Source of the DNA: Fluctibacter halophilus
GTDB taxonomy: Bacteria; Pseudomonadota; Gammaproteobacteria; Enterobacterales; Alteromonadaceae
Reading direction: 5' to 3'
Assembly (NCBI RefSeq): GCF_020687825.1
Contig: NZ_JAJEWP010000001.1
Location: 1,272,998 to 1,336,997, forward strand
DNA length: 64,000 nucleotides
Under the pieces are notes generated by a model, which searched no databases, had not been told where the DNA came from, and saw only the letters and a program-made list of their open reading frames with translations. The position numbers were made by a program, and so were the translations under genes. How positions within the stretch are numbered: the stretch's first letter is position 1; the number at the start of each line of letters is the position of its first letter. Positions 9,329 through 18,703 of this stretch are shown in pieces.

Positions 9329-10596
9329 CACTTATCTACTCTTTCGCAATGACTCTCACGGGGTTTATCATCCAACGGTTGCGTCAGGCTGTCAAAACAC
9401 CGCGGCAGAGGCCATTCGGGTTTGCTGTGAATGATATCCTTTAACGGGTTACAGTCAGGCTCACCGGGCAGGCACCAATCGGTGGGTGTAGCGACACTGG
9501 CATCGTTTTGCTGATGTCGATAAGCGGACACCGCCTGATACACGACTCGCCGCGCTCGATTCAGACTGCCCAGAGGTTCCCATTCACCCACGCCGTGCCA
9601 CGGATTCATCGACAGGTTTTCACAAAACTGTTGCTGATTTTCCGACGTAAATAACTGTGGCGGTATCATCACTCTGGCTACGGGTACAAACGGTGAGTCT
9701 TTCTCTGACCAAATAACCGAAGCATCATCGACCGGCATGTTTGCCCCGGGGACTTTGTCCTGAAACATTACGTCGAAACAGGCCCCTTTGCGCAACAAAT
9801 GCTGCTGCATATTGGTGGTCAGAAAATCCTTGTCAGAGGTATCGACCTTATCGTCAAGTACCATCCCCGGGCAGGCTTTCGCGGAGAATTTGACCACTGA
9901 CTGTCCAATACGATAAGGCAGCATCGAGTAATACTGGGGCTGCAAGGGTGTGGCTATGGTTTTGGACACGGTCTGGATTGCCCGGTAAAAAAGCCGCGGG
10001 TGCAGACGGGGTGGAAACAAGCTGATGAAATAGCGTGTGCGCTGCAACTTGGCCAGATAATGCATGTCTTCTACATAATCAAACACGTTGCGGTTAAAAA
10101 ACGCCGGGGTGTTGGTCATGATAAAGTCCTGTGCAGCAGGTCCCTCAAACTCAGGCGCGATTTTATTCCCCTTTACGCCCACCACTTTGATGGCCATGCC
10201 TCTGGCATCAGGTTTACTGTCTGCCTGCACCGTCATATCACCGTTAGAAAAGCGGATCCAGGCCTGATACTCCTGGCCCGGCACAGAAAAAATACTGTGT
10301 TGATACTGAGCGGGTATATCGCCATTGACCGAAAAGGTTGCACGTAAACACCCGGTCGCTTTGGCGTGGGCGTCCCGTCGGTAAGGCAATCCGTTAATTT
10401 TTTCTGCACGCCTGGAGATTTCCCGCCCTAACGACATTGCCTGATTGATCGCATCGATTTCTTGCTGGGAGATTTCCATTCCCCAGTGTTGCTCGATGCT
10501 ATCGTTAATGCCCTTGTGGGTTGCATCGGGCTCCTGGGCAAATCCCGCCGTACTGAGGCTCAACGTCAACATTCCGAGCAGCATAGATTTAGCCAT
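9328..10596 (-). CDS. Exported catalase-related heme protein
   Basis: This 422-residue protein with a signal peptide ending near AGFA (residue 20) resembles catalases and catalase-related allene oxide synthases. The distal-side motif RRDAHAKATG carries H77, DARGMAIKV matches the catalase DxRGFAxKF segment, and TNTPAFFNRN matches the NxPVFF segment. R349 and Y353 (RxxxY) fit the Arg/Tyr pair that ligates heme on the proximal side. It is shorter than true catalases and exported, so peroxide or lipid-hydroperoxide chemistry in the periplasm is plausible. A longer frame starts at 10668, but ATG 10596 has GGAGG nearby and the signal peptide. It overlaps the end of the cytochrome gene by 8 bases. 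Confidence 0.8.
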   Translation of the reverse strand: MAKSMLLGMLTLSLSTAGFAQEPDATHKGINDSIEQHWGMEISQQEIDAINQAMSLGREISRRAEKINGLPYRRDAHAKATGCLRATFSVNGDIPAQYQHSIFSVPGQEYQAWIRFSNGDMTVQADSKPDARGMAIKVVGVKGNKIAPEFEGPAAQDFIMTNTPAFFNRNVFDYVEDMHYLAKLQRTRYFISLFPPRLHPRLFYRAIQTVSKTIATPLQPQYYSMLPYRIGQSVVKFSAKACPGMVLDDKVDTSDKDFLTTNMQQHLLRKGACFDVMFQDKVPGANMPVDDASVIWSEKDSPFVPVARVMIPPQLFTSENQQQFCENLSMNPWHGVGEWEPLGSLNRARRVVYQAVSAYRHQQNDASVATPTDWCLPGEPDCNPLKDIIHSKPEWPLPRCFDSLTQPLDDKPRESHCERVDK

Positions 10597-12694
10597 GGTT
10601 ATGCCTCCACTGTTGAGACACATGCTGTTGCAAACTAGCCTTACAACTGGCTTCCAACGTTGGATCAACAGGTGCCTTCGGATACTGGGCCCAATTCAAC
10701 GGATCTCCGCCCAAGGCATCACTGTAATCGGGGTTGCCCATCACTTTGAGGTATTCAAGCAGCGCCAGACGCTCCTGCTCGCTCAGCAGTTTTCCGATAC
10801 GTCCAGGCATCTGGACGTCGGTGAACAAGTGACCGGTATTGTGGTTGCCAGCAATGCGCGTGTCGTGTTTAAAGCTGCCCGGCCCCGGTATGCTCCGATA
10901 ACCTAATTTATCCGGATCATATTCACGGTTCCCCACATAGAACGTGCTTGGCCGCGCCCGAAGCGGTGACAGCAAATCGTAAATCGTTGGCACTGATCCA
11001 TTGTGTAAAAACGGGGGTGTGGCCCACACACCATGCAGCGGTCTGGCTTTATAGCCACGACGATTGGTTATCCTAAATGGCACATTCATACCATCGTATT
11101 CGGCAATGTCCTGTTCAGGTACCGACCAACGCTGGTAAAGGGTTGGCACCAAACGGTTGAGGAGCACTTCAAGTCCGTTGCCCGCATTAACAGGCGGGGC
11201 ACCGGCCAACACTTTGGTGGCGTCGTAGGTATTGTCCATGAAGTTGTTCGCCAGCTTGGCATCGGTTCCGACTGTTTGGGTACTGATCCAAGGAATCGAC
11301 CAGATTTGTTCGCGCCAGTCTTTACGCACCGGATTGCCCTTGTCATCGTAGCTGATATCACCGGCCATATCCCACTGCCAGTTGACATCAATCTGATTTG
11401 CAGGATTGTCACCGGCTTTTGCAGCAACCGGCCAGTCATAAGGAGCCGAGGTATGTGGACCATGACAATGCTGACACCGGTCGCCAAACAGTTCTTTGCC
11501 CTGCCGGGCTCGTTCGATATCGATGTTGCCGAGCACTTCAGCAGGCCATCGTGGTGGCTCAAGCGACCGCAGAACACCTTCTACACAATGCATACCATCA
11601 ACATCCACCAGGGTCTCTCCAAAATCCTTCCCGCGGATCAGGTTTCCTTGTGCATCAACCAGTTTAATCGGCGCCAACACCCCCAATGCTTCGCCTACGT
11701 TGCGCGCCATCGCCTGGTTAGTGAAACCGGTATATTGCACCCAGTCGAAACGCCAGATATCCCATACAAACGGATAACTGGCAGGCGCATCGGCCTTACG
11801 ATAATTGTCAGGCACGTCGAGATCATATCCGAATACCACATTGGCAATACGTCCTACCGCATCGGTACGCCCACGCCCCTCTTCAACGGGATACCACTGT
11901 GGCGCCCCAGGTCCTTTCATAAACCCCAGCATTTGTTTGATGTATGCCCAGAACTCATCCCGAAGTACACCTTCTGCCTCATCATCCTGACCCACCATTC
12001 GGGTAGCAAAGCGTGACCATTTCCAAGGGTTAAAATAGGTTTCCAGCGAAGCGGCTGCCAAGGTGGTGATAAACTCGCCGCGCTTTGCCGTTGGCACGCT
12101 CTGCATTGCCTGCCCGCCATCGACTCGCAATGCGACGCCTTGATAGTGCAGTTCGCCGGTGTGACACATTGCACAACCCAGATCCAGCTTCTGCTCACCG
12201 CTAATGGGATCGATGTGTTGACTGAACCCTACCGGTAGGTTTCCGGGATTTCGTGCGCTGGGACGCTGTGCCGGATCAACAATGAACCCCCACCCGCGCA
12301 TGTTGGTCTCACTGGCCAGACGTTCATGAGACAAAGGCAATTCGAGGTTTACCAGCCAGTCATAGCGTAAGCCAAGCAGCTCCGTGCCCTGCGGCGTGTG
12401 ATAATAGGTTTGCCGTTGCTCATCACTCCACCCGCCGTTTAAGTACACCACTCGGTGCACCGACTCCTGGGTCAGATTAGGCGCCAGAAACACAGTCAGT
12501 GCGTGGTAAATCAACACACCAATCGTGACAGTCGCCAGCGAGCGTCTGAACCAGCGAGGGCCTATGGCGCGCCATACACCAAAGATGGCCTTACAGATCC
12601 TGACTATCCACCCCACGAACGCCATGACCATGCGTTTTATGACCCGCCAGAATGCATCCCATGTATCCCCTATCCAATCCAGAAAAGACCGCAT
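10589..12694 (-). CDS. Membrane-anchored di-heme cytochrome c, peroxidase/RoxA-like
   Basis: This 701-residue protein has a membrane segment at about 52-71 that would place the rest in the periplasm, preceded by a basic amphipathic stretch. Two c-type heme sites are clear: CAMCH (174-178) and CQHCH (407-411). Spacing and size resemble the di-heme cytochrome c peroxidase superfamily, in particular the RoxA/RoxB rubber dioxygenase branch, rather than the short (about 330 residue) CcpA peroxidases. GVWATPPFLHNGS near the second half is typical of this superfamily. It follows the lipase gene by 46 bases and overlaps the catalase-like gene. Dioxygenase, peroxidase or electron-transfer roles are all possible. 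Confidence 0.8.
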   Translation of the reverse strand: MRSFLDWIGDTWDAFWRVIKRMVMAFVGWIVRICKAIFGVWRAIGPRWFRRSLATVTIGVLIYHALTVFLAPNLTQESVHRVVYLNGGWSDEQRQTYYHTPQGTELLGLRYDWLVNLELPLSHERLASETNMRGWGFIVDPAQRPSARNPGNLPVGFSQHIDPISGEQKLDLGCAMCHTGELHYQGVALRVDGGQAMQSVPTAKRGEFITTLAAASLETYFNPWKWSRFATRMVGQDDEAEGVLRDEFWAYIKQMLGFMKGPGAPQWYPVEEGRGRTDAVGRIANVVFGYDLDVPDNYRKADAPASYPFVWDIWRFDWVQYTGFTNQAMARNVGEALGVLAPIKLVDAQGNLIRGKDFGETLVDVDGMHCVEGVLRSLEPPRWPAEVLGNIDIERARQGKELFGDRCQHCHGPHTSAPYDWPVAAKAGDNPANQIDVNWQWDMAGDISYDDKGNPVRKDWREQIWSIPWISTQTVGTDAKLANNFMDNTYDATKVLAGAPPVNAGNGLEVLLNRLVPTLYQRWSVPEQDIAEYDGMNVPFRITNRRGYKARPLHGVWATPPFLHNGSVPTIYDLLSPLRARPSTFYVGNREYDPDKLGYRSIPGPGSFKHDTRIAGNHNTGHLFTDVQMPGRIGKLLSEQERLALLEYLKVMGNPDYSDALGGDPLNWAQYPKAPVDPTLEASCKASLQQHVSQQWRHNHG

Positions 12695-12740
12695 TGTAGT
12701 TCCCCTTAGGCTGTTATTGTTATTGTTTGCCTGTTGATGA

Positions 12741-13655
12741 TTAATTGTCGATGTATTGTTTGCGCTGTGCGTAGGCGATCGGTTCCGACCGGTGCAACTT
12801 ACTGTTAATGTTGTGCAGGTAATGTTTCATAAAATGCGCTTTTACACTGACGTCGGTAATATTGTCCCAGAATGACTCTGCATGGGTTAAACGCTGTAAA
12901 TGCATGTCTTCGTAGACGTAAAATTTTCCCTCTAGCAGAATCACTTCAGTTCCCATGTGCGCATACGCACCATGTAAAGAGTCAAGTACGCTGAGCGGCG
13001 GTAACAGAGGGACAACATCATTTTCATCAACCACACGCATTAATCTGAGGTGCGCATATTTTTCAATCCCGGCTTTGTCTGTCACTTTCGGCTGGCCAAA
13101 ATTGATTGATGGCGCCACCCTGAAGCCCTCTTTATCCAGGTACATCATCAGTAACGTAGAAATGGCTGCGCCCAACGAATGGCCGGTCAGTACCACCTCG
13201 CGATCGGCTTGCAGGAACGGCCGAAGATCATCAAGAACCTTTTGCGCGTCACGATCAAAGCCGTCATGAACGTATATACCCAATGTCGAGTTAAACGACT
13301 GTAAGTATTCGGCGTCCTCTTTCGCGTTGTCGAGGTTATAAGTCCCTCTGATACTAATGATTTGTTGTTGTGCATTCGGGTGCTCGATAAAGTACTGTAC
13401 ATCGATACCTTCAACCGTCGCCACGTGCACCGTATCCGGAAAAGCTTCCCTGATCGCAGCCGGGTCATCATAAGCTGCATTTGCACGTTTTGCGTACCAA
13501 TGCACACGGTGGAAGTCCACCGCTTGTGTTTCGACCTCGGTATTGTTGTTACATCCGACCAGTAGCACAAACCCGGCACAAACGAGCCCAGCGCTGATTA
13601 CGCACTTAAAAATGCCCCTTGCACGTCCTTTAAGGCCTGTCTTTTTCATAGGCAA
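12741..13655 (-). CDS. Class 3 lipase-like lipoprotein
   Basis: This 304-residue protein has a lipoprotein signal with lipobox LVGC (Cys about 35). The core is a class 3 (fungal-type) lipase fold: the oxyanion RGT (103-105), the nucleophile elbow TGHSLGAA (S160), and NFGQPKVTD, the strand that normally precedes the catalytic Asp in VVDENDVVP; a late His completes the triad. It probably hydrolyses acyl esters at the outer membrane or in the periplasm. It is the first gene of a five-gene minus-strand operon, so it may supply fatty acids to the heme enzymes downstream. Confidence 0.8.
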   Translation of the reverse strand: MPMKKTGLKGRARGIFKCVISAGLVCAGFVLLVGCNNNTEVETQAVDFHRVHWYAKRANAAYDDPAAIREAFPDTVHVATVEGIDVQYFIEHPNAQQQIISIRGTYNLDNAKEDAEYLQSFNSTLGIYVHDGFDRDAQKVLDDLRPFLQADREVVLTGHSLGAAISTLLMMYLDKEGFRVAPSINFGQPKVTDKAGIEKYAHLRLMRVVDENDVVPLLPPLSVLDSLHGAYAHMGTEVILLEGKFYVYEDMHLQRLTHAESFWDNITDVSVKAHFMKHYLHNINSKLHRSEPIAYAQRKQYIDN

Positions 13656-13778
13656 AACGCCCCTTCTCCTGTACGCTACAGCACATTATCAGTCATTGTT
13701 ACCCTGGATTGACGGTCTTTCTTCACGACACAGCCGACGTTAGACCGACGGGTAAATTTTTTATTCCACTGAAGTATC

Positions 13779-15611
13779 ATGCATGTAAAACAAGAATTCC
13801 AGCATTTCATGTTTACTATCAAGAAGATAGCTACACCCATATTGCTGCTGTTGAGTGTACTGGCTAGCACAGACACTTTCGCCTCGGTTGATGTCAATCG
13901 TCACAGTGATGGCGACAGCACCATCAATGACATGTCCGTGTGGTTTGACCCGAGCAATGAACTGACCGTGCAACAAGCAGACACGGCATGGCACAACGGC
14001 GAATTTTCACCCTTGTCCAGCAAAGGGTCGACCGGATTGCGTCAGGGTGCCGTGTGGGCTCGCTTTACACTGCACAACACCGAACGCACTCCACTGACCC
14101 TGCACCTGGAGTATGTTGATCATCAGGTGATTGGGATCCAGGCGTTTGCACAAGGCAACAATGCCGGCATGTTTGAGCAAATTGCCGATTTATCCCTGCG
14201 CAAGCCTTTTAGTACACGGCAGTATCCACACCATCGGTTTGTGTTCGAAACCCAGATTCCTGCCGGCCAGAGCCGTGTCTATTACATCAAGTACATCTCC
14301 GATGGCATGGGTTTTACCTTTCCGGCATTGCGCGTATGGGAGCCAAACCACCTGCGCGCCACCCAAACCATCGAAACCAGTGCGATTGCGTTTTTGCTCG
14401 GTGGCTTCTTCCTGATGTCAATATTTGCCTTTGTCGGTGGTATCGCAACCGGTGAACGGTTTTTCTACATCTACTCGTTCTATTCATTGTCAAAAATCAC
14501 CGCGTGGGCAACCATACTGGGCTTCACCCATCAGTTTATTCTGACCACGGGGTTCCATTGGAGCTACATGTCAATGACCGGGGCCATCACGATATTTTTC
14601 GGTTTGTTGTTTGCACGCAACTTCCTGCAAACCAAAGAGCACACCCCGCGCTTAGATTGGGTGTTGCTGCTGATGATGGCAAACGCGATTTTTCTGTTTG
14701 TCTGCGCCATCTTTAAACTCACCACCCTTACCGTCGTTTCCATCACCATCGCTTTACTGCTGTATCCGGTGATGTCAGTGATTGGTATTCGTCGCTGGAT
14801 CCAGGGTTCCAAAGAGGCAGCGGTTTTCGCGTTGGCCTGGAGTTTTCTGGTCATAGGCCTTGTTGTTCAGGCCTTGCGCGATATAGGTTTGGTAGAACAC
14901 AACTTTTTTAACTACTACTGGCCGCCATTTGCAAGCTACACCGAGATGGTCGTCATCATGGCAGCCATGGGCGTAAAAGTGCGCGGTTTACGACGCCAAA
15001 AGGACCGTGCTGAGCAGCGTTACACCGAACACCTGGAGCGCTCCAAAGCGGAATTGGAGGAGCTTGTCATGGAACGCACCCGTGATCTTGAACAAGCCAA
15101 ACACAAAGCAGAACAGGAAGCCCGCACAGACGCCCTGACCGGTACCCGAAACCGGCGTAGCTTCTTTGCCGAATCTGAACGCTTGCTACAGCGTTGCAAA
15201 ACCAGTGACATCACCTTTAGCTTATTGATGTTTGACATCGACCATTTCAAAAGCATCAATGATAATTTCGGTCATGTTATGGGAGACGAAGCCTTGCGCG
15301 CCTTTGCAACAGCTATCGGTTCTAAATTAAGGGATTCCGATGTGTTCGGCCGTATCGGCGGAGAAGAATTCTCCTTGCTGTTATGTGGTAGCAAAGAAGA
15401 AGCGATGCAAACCGCCGATCGGTTGCGCCAGGAAATCGCTGACCTGCACATTGACACTCCCAAAGGCCCGTTAACACTGACCACCAGTGTGGGTGTCGCT
15501 CACCTCACCAATGAAACCTTACTGGATGAACTGGTCAATCTGGCCGACAAAGCGTTGTACAGTGCAAAGCAATCCGGACGCAATAAAGTCGTAGAATGCG
15601 ATCAGAATTAG
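13779..15611 (+). CDS. 7TMR-DISM diguanylate cyclase
   Basis: This 610-residue sensor makes c-di-GMP from GTP. A signal peptide is followed by a periplasmic 7TMR-DISM extracellular domain (about 45-190), seven membrane segments (about 200-400), a short coiled coil (about 415-455) and a GGDEF domain. The active-site loop is GGEEF (527-531). The product-inhibition site RxxD is present as RDSD (518-521), so feedback control by c-di-GMP is likely. A second ATG at 13809 is possible but lacks a ribosome site. It is transcribed alone and divergent from the lipase operon. The sensed ligand is unknown. Confidence 0.9.
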   Translation: MHVKQEFQHFMFTIKKIATPILLLLSVLASTDTFASVDVNRHSDGDSTINDMSVWFDPSNELTVQQADTAWHNGEFSPLSSKGSTGLRQGAVWARFTLHNTERTPLTLHLEYVDHQVIGIQAFAQGNNAGMFEQIADLSLRKPFSTRQYPHHRFVFETQIPAGQSRVYYIKYISDGMGFTFPALRVWEPNHLRATQTIETSAIAFLLGGFFLMSIFAFVGGIATGERFFYIYSFYSLSKITAWATILGFTHQFILTTGFHWSYMSMTGAITIFFGLLFARNFLQTKEHTPRLDWVLLLMMANAIFLFVCAIFKLTTLTVVSITIALLLYPVMSVIGIRRWIQGSKEAAVFALAWSFLVIGLVVQALRDIGLVEHNFFNYYWPPFASYTEMVVIMAAMGVKVRGLRRQKDRAEQRYTEHLERSKAELEELVMERTRDLEQAKHKAEQEARTDALTGTRNRRSFFAESERLLQRCKTSDITFSLLMFDIDHFKSINDNFGHVMGDEALRAFATAIGSKLRDSDVFGRIGGEEFSLLLCGSKEEAMQTADRLRQEIADLHIDTPKGPLTLTTSVGVAHLTNETLLDELVNLADKALYSAKQSGRNKVVECDQN

Positions 15612-15639
15612 CGGCGTTCTGATAATTCCCGCCGGATCA

Positions 15640-15668
15640 AAAAAGGCAACCTACGGGTTGCCTTTTTT
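15640..15668. terminator. Bidirectional terminator with UACG tetraloop
   Basis: The 10-base arms AAAGGCAACC and GGTTGCCTTT enclose a TACG loop closed by C-G, a UNCG-type tetraloop. A- and T-runs flank it on both sides. It serves the convergent diguanylate cyclase and DUF1244 genes. The last codons and stop of the DUF1244 gene lie inside the hairpin. Confidence 0.85.
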
Positions 15669-15962
15669 CTTGGCTTGTTGACGGGCTTCAAACTGCTGCA
15701 TTTGTTGTTCTGTTGCCGGCAATTGATAGTTGTCTTTCCATTCACTGTAGGGCATCCCGTAAATGCGCTCCCGGGCCGCTTCGTAGTCTATATCTTCACC
15801 ACGCTCCTTTGCTTCTGCACTATACCACTTGGCCAGGCAGTTTCGGCAAAAATCGGCCAGTATCATCAAATCGATATTTTGCACATCCTTGTTGTCATCC
15901 AGATGCTTTAAGAAGCGCCTGAAGGTTGCGGCTTCAATTTCGATTGCTGTTTGTTGGTTCAT
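15651..15962 (-). CDS. DUF1244 family protein
   Basis: This small soluble protein of 103 residues matches the DUF1244 pattern: FRRFLKHLDDNKDVQNID followed by an FCRNCLAKWY segment and YGMPYSEWK. The family is widespread in proteobacteria and has no established function that I can state. The two cysteines in CRNC are conserved in the family. ATG 15962 is chosen over the longer frame at 15989 because GGAG lies eight bases upstream. It is transcribed alone, after the pnp terminator. Confidence 0.85.
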   Translation of the reverse strand: MNQQTAIEIEAATFRRFLKHLDDNKDVQNIDLMILADFCRNCLAKWYSAEAKERGEDIDYEAARERIYGMPYSEWKDNYQLPATEQQMQQFEARQQAKKKGNP

Positions 15963-15987
15963 TATTAACGCTCCGTTTCGCAATGAC

Positions 15988-16014
15988 AAAAAAGGGAGCC
16001 GAAGCTCCCTTTTT
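15988..16014 (-). terminator. pnp terminator (UUCG tetraloop)
   Basis: The arms AAAGGGAGC and GCTCCCTTT enclose CGAA, which on the minus strand reads TTCG closed by C-G, a very stable tetraloop, followed by a T-run. It begins 18 bases after the pnp stop. Confidence 0.85.
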
Positions 16015-16031
16015 ACACGGGATAAACCCGA

Positions 16032-18149
16032 TTATTCCTGATTGTCACTGTTGTCAGCAGCCTGTGGCTTTTCCAACAGTTCTTTGATGCTTAAACGCAC
16101 ACGGTTCTGACGGTCAATTTCCATCACTTTTACATCAACCATCTGACCTTCTTCAAGGTAGTCAGACACTTTATTGACTCGCTCGTGAGCGATTTGAGAA
16201 ATGTGTACCAGGCCTTCTTTACCTGGCAACACCTCAACGAAAGCACCGAAGTCAACGATACGGGTAACTTTGCCGTGGTAGGTTTTACCCGCTTCCACTT
16301 CAGCAGTTACCTGCTCAATGCGTTCGATCGCTTTTTCAGCTTTGGCCAGTTCGGTAGCGAAGATCTTAATGGTGCCATCATCTTCAATTTCGATGTTGGT
16401 TTCAGACTCTTCGGTGATAGAACGGATCATAGCGCCGCCTTTACCGATAACGTCGCGAATCTTATCCTGATCAATTTTCAGGGTGTAAATACGCGGTGCG
16501 AAATCAGACAGCTCTTCACGGTGACCGCTGATAGCCTGATCCATAACACCCAGGATGTGCAAGCGGGCTTCTTTAGCCTGCTTCAATGCAACTTGCATAA
16601 TTTCCTGAGTGATACCTTCGATCTTGATATCCATTTGCAGTGCGGTAACACCTTCGCTGGTACCGGCAACTTTAAAGTCCATGTCACCCAAGTGATCTTC
16701 GTCACCCAGGATGTCAGACAGAACCACAAAATTGTCATCGCTCTTCACCAGGCCCATCGCGATACCGGCAACGGATGCTTTAATCGGTACACCAGCATCC
16801 ATCAATGCCAACGAGGTACCACACACAGAAGCCATGGACGATGAACCGTTGGATTCGGTGATTTCAGATACCACACGTACGACGTACGGGAATTCTTCCA
16901 TCGACGGCATAACCGCCTGGATGCCGCGCTTAGCCAAACGACCGTGACCAATCTCACGACGCTTAGGAGAACCGATCATGCCGGTTTCGCCCACACAGTA
17001 AGGAGGGAAGTTGTAGTGCAGCATGAAGCGGCTGTTGGTGGTACCCGACAATTCATCAATCATCTGCGCATCACGCTCGGTACCTAATGTCGCCGCTACC
17101 AGTGCCTGTGTTTCACCACGGGTAAACAAGGCTGAACCGTGAGTACGCGGCAAAATACCGGTATTTACGTCAAGTGCACGGATCATATCCGGTTCACGAC
17201 CGTCGATACGGGGTTGACCGGCCAGAATGCGAGAACGCACAACGTCACTTTCCAACTCGTGCAACAGTTCGTTGGCTTCGCCAGTATCCAGCTCAGGATC
17301 TTCCTCAAGCAATGCTGCAACGGTTTTTTCTGTCACTGCAGTGACAGCGTCTTTACGCGCCATCTTGTCGGAAATCTGGTACGCAGCAGTCATATCAGCT
17401 TCTGCCAGAGCCTTGATCTTGGCTTTCAGATCAGTGTTCTGCGCAGGAGGCTGCCAGTCCCAACGCTCGGTGCCCACTTCTGCAGCGAACTCTTTAACCG
17501 CGTTGATGACGGTCTGGCTTTGCTCATGACCGAACATAACCGCGCCAAGCATGGTTTCTTCAGACAGGATGTCGGCTTCTGACTCAACCATCAGAACAGC
17601 ACTTTCAGTGCCGGCAACCACCAGGTCCAATTGACTCTCGGGTTGCTCTGATGCCAGGGTGTTCAGCAGGTATTGTCCGTCTTTGTATCCGACACGAGCG
17701 GCACCGATTGGGCCACTGAACGGGATACCGGAAATTGCCAATGCGGCAGACGTACCAATCATCGAAATGATGTCGGTAGGAATGTCAGGGTTGGCGGATA
17801 CCACGGTGATCACAACCTGTACTTCGTTCATGAACCCTTCCGGGAACAGTGGACGGATAGGACGGTCGATCAGACGGGCAATCAATGTTTCATTTTCTGA
17901 CGGGCGACCTTCACGCTTGAAAAAACCGCCGGGAATTTTACCCGCAGCATAAGTTTTTTCCTGATAGTTCACTGTCAGAGGGAAGAAGCTCTGGTCGGGT
18001 TTGGCTTCTTTTTTACCCACCACACTTACCAGTACTGCAGTGTCGTCCATGCTTGCCATTACAGCAGCAGTGGCCTGACGTGCAATTACACCGGTTTCCA
18101 GAGTTACAGTATGCTGTCCATACTGAAAAGTTTTAGTAATAGGAGTCAC
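16032..18149 (-). CDS. pnp: Polyribonucleotide nucleotidyltransferase (PNPase)
   Basis: This trimeric 3'-5' phosphorolytic exoribonuclease belongs to the RNA degradosome. It has 705 residues: two RNase PH domains, a KH domain ([11 protein letters not shown]) and an S1 domain ([19 protein letters not shown]), with an acidic tail. The GTG start at 18149 is chosen because GTG-ACT-CCT gives the family start ([19 protein letters not shown]) and GGA lies six bases upstream; the ATG at 18215 would add 22 unrelated residues. In most gammaproteobacteria rpsO lies directly upstream. Here it does not: a YjbR-like gene is found instead after a 150-bp gap. Confidence 0.95.
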   Translation of the reverse strand: MTPITKTFQYGQHTVTLETGVIARQATAAVMASMDDTAVLVSVVGKKEAKPDQSFFPLTVNYQEKTYAAGKIPGGFFKREGRPSENETLIARLIDRPIRPLFPEGFMNEVQVVITVVSANPDIPTDIISMIGTSAALAISGIPFSGPIGAARVGYKDGQYLLNTLASEQPESQLDLVVAGTESAVLMVESEADILSEETMLGAVMFGHEQSQTVINAVKEFAAEVGTERWDWQPPAQNTDLKAKIKALAEADMTAAYQISDKMARKDAVTAVTEKTVAALLEEDPELDTGEANELLHELESDVVRSRILAGQPRIDGREPDMIRALDVNTGILPRTHGSALFTRGETQALVAATLGTERDAQMIDELSGTTNSRFMLHYNFPPYCVGETGMIGSPKRREIGHGRLAKRGIQAVMPSMEEFPYVVRVVSEITESNGSSSMASVCGTSLALMDAGVPIKASVAGIAMGLVKSDDNFVVLSDILGDEDHLGDMDFKVAGTSEGVTALQMDIKIEGITQEIMQVALKQAKEARLHILGVMDQAISGHREELSDFAPRIYTLKIDQDKIRDVIGKGGAMIRSITEESETNIEIEDDGTIKIFATELAKAEKAIERIEQVTAEVEAGKTYHGKVTRIVDFGAFVEVLPGKEGLVHISQIAHERVNKVSDYLEEGQMVDVKVMEIDRQNRVRLSIKELLEKPQAADNSDNQE

Positions 18150-18299
18150 TATTAATCCTTTCAAATGTTTTATTTTCGCTTTTAAACGCGGCGCATAGTA
18201 TAACGGCAGATGCAAGGAAGAGACAGTGAAATTTACCCCGATATTTGACTAATTGCCTTTAAAAACGGCCACTTTGCAGCGGTTACAAAGCCTCTGAGA

Positions 18300-18692
18300 T
18301 CACAGTTTGTCCAACCCGAGTTGTTCTTCTCCGTATACCGAAACCAACCGTTTTCGGTCAGCCACTTTAAGCGAACTCACCACCAGTGCATAAGAATGAT
18401 CTATCATCCGTTGGACCTCGCCTGCTGGCACAGAACCGTCGATGGTGACCGTATTCCAGTGTTTCTTATTCATGTGGTAACCAGGGACAACGGCGCGGAA
18501 TAACTCCCGCAATAACAGCGCCTGATGAGGTTCACATTTGAGATTAACACTGGCCTGCCCGTCTTTGTCACTGGACAGGGTTGCAAACATCTTCCCTCCC
18601 ACCTTAAACACCGCAACGTCTGGCCCAAACGGGTAGCATTGCTCACTGTCAGGTTTACTCAGCAGATAGTCCAACACACTGCTTATCGGCAT
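18300..18692 (-). CDS. MmcQ/YjbR family protein
   Basis: This 130-residue cytoplasmic protein has the YjbR/CyaY-like fold signature: KVGGKMFATL, then VNLKCEPHQA, and GYHMNKKHWNTV, which match the family core. The family has been called DNA-binding on structural grounds, with no firm role. ATG 18692 has GGAG five bases upstream; a GTG two codons earlier is the alternative. It follows the serine hydrolase gene by 11 bases, so the two form an operon. Confidence 0.8.
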   Translation of the reverse strand: MPISSVLDYLLSKPDSEQCYPFGPDVAVFKVGGKMFATLSSDKDGQASVNLKCEPHQALLLRELFRAVVPGYHMNKKHWNTVTIDGSVPAGEVQRMIDHSYALVVSSLKVADRKRLVSVYGEEQLGLDKL

Positions 18693-18703
18693 ACACACTC
18701 CTT

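Noticed and set aside
11033-12016. Long plus-strand open frame of 327 codons opposite the di-heme cytochrome gene
   Set aside because: It lies fully antisense to a gene with two CxxCH heme sites and good operon structure; its product is rich in His, Arg and Thr and has no recognisable motif or ribosome site.
10589-12694. Classical cytochrome c peroxidase (CcpA)
   Set aside because: The protein is about twice the usual CcpA length and the heme sites are 233 residues apart, which fits the RoxA-like branch better.
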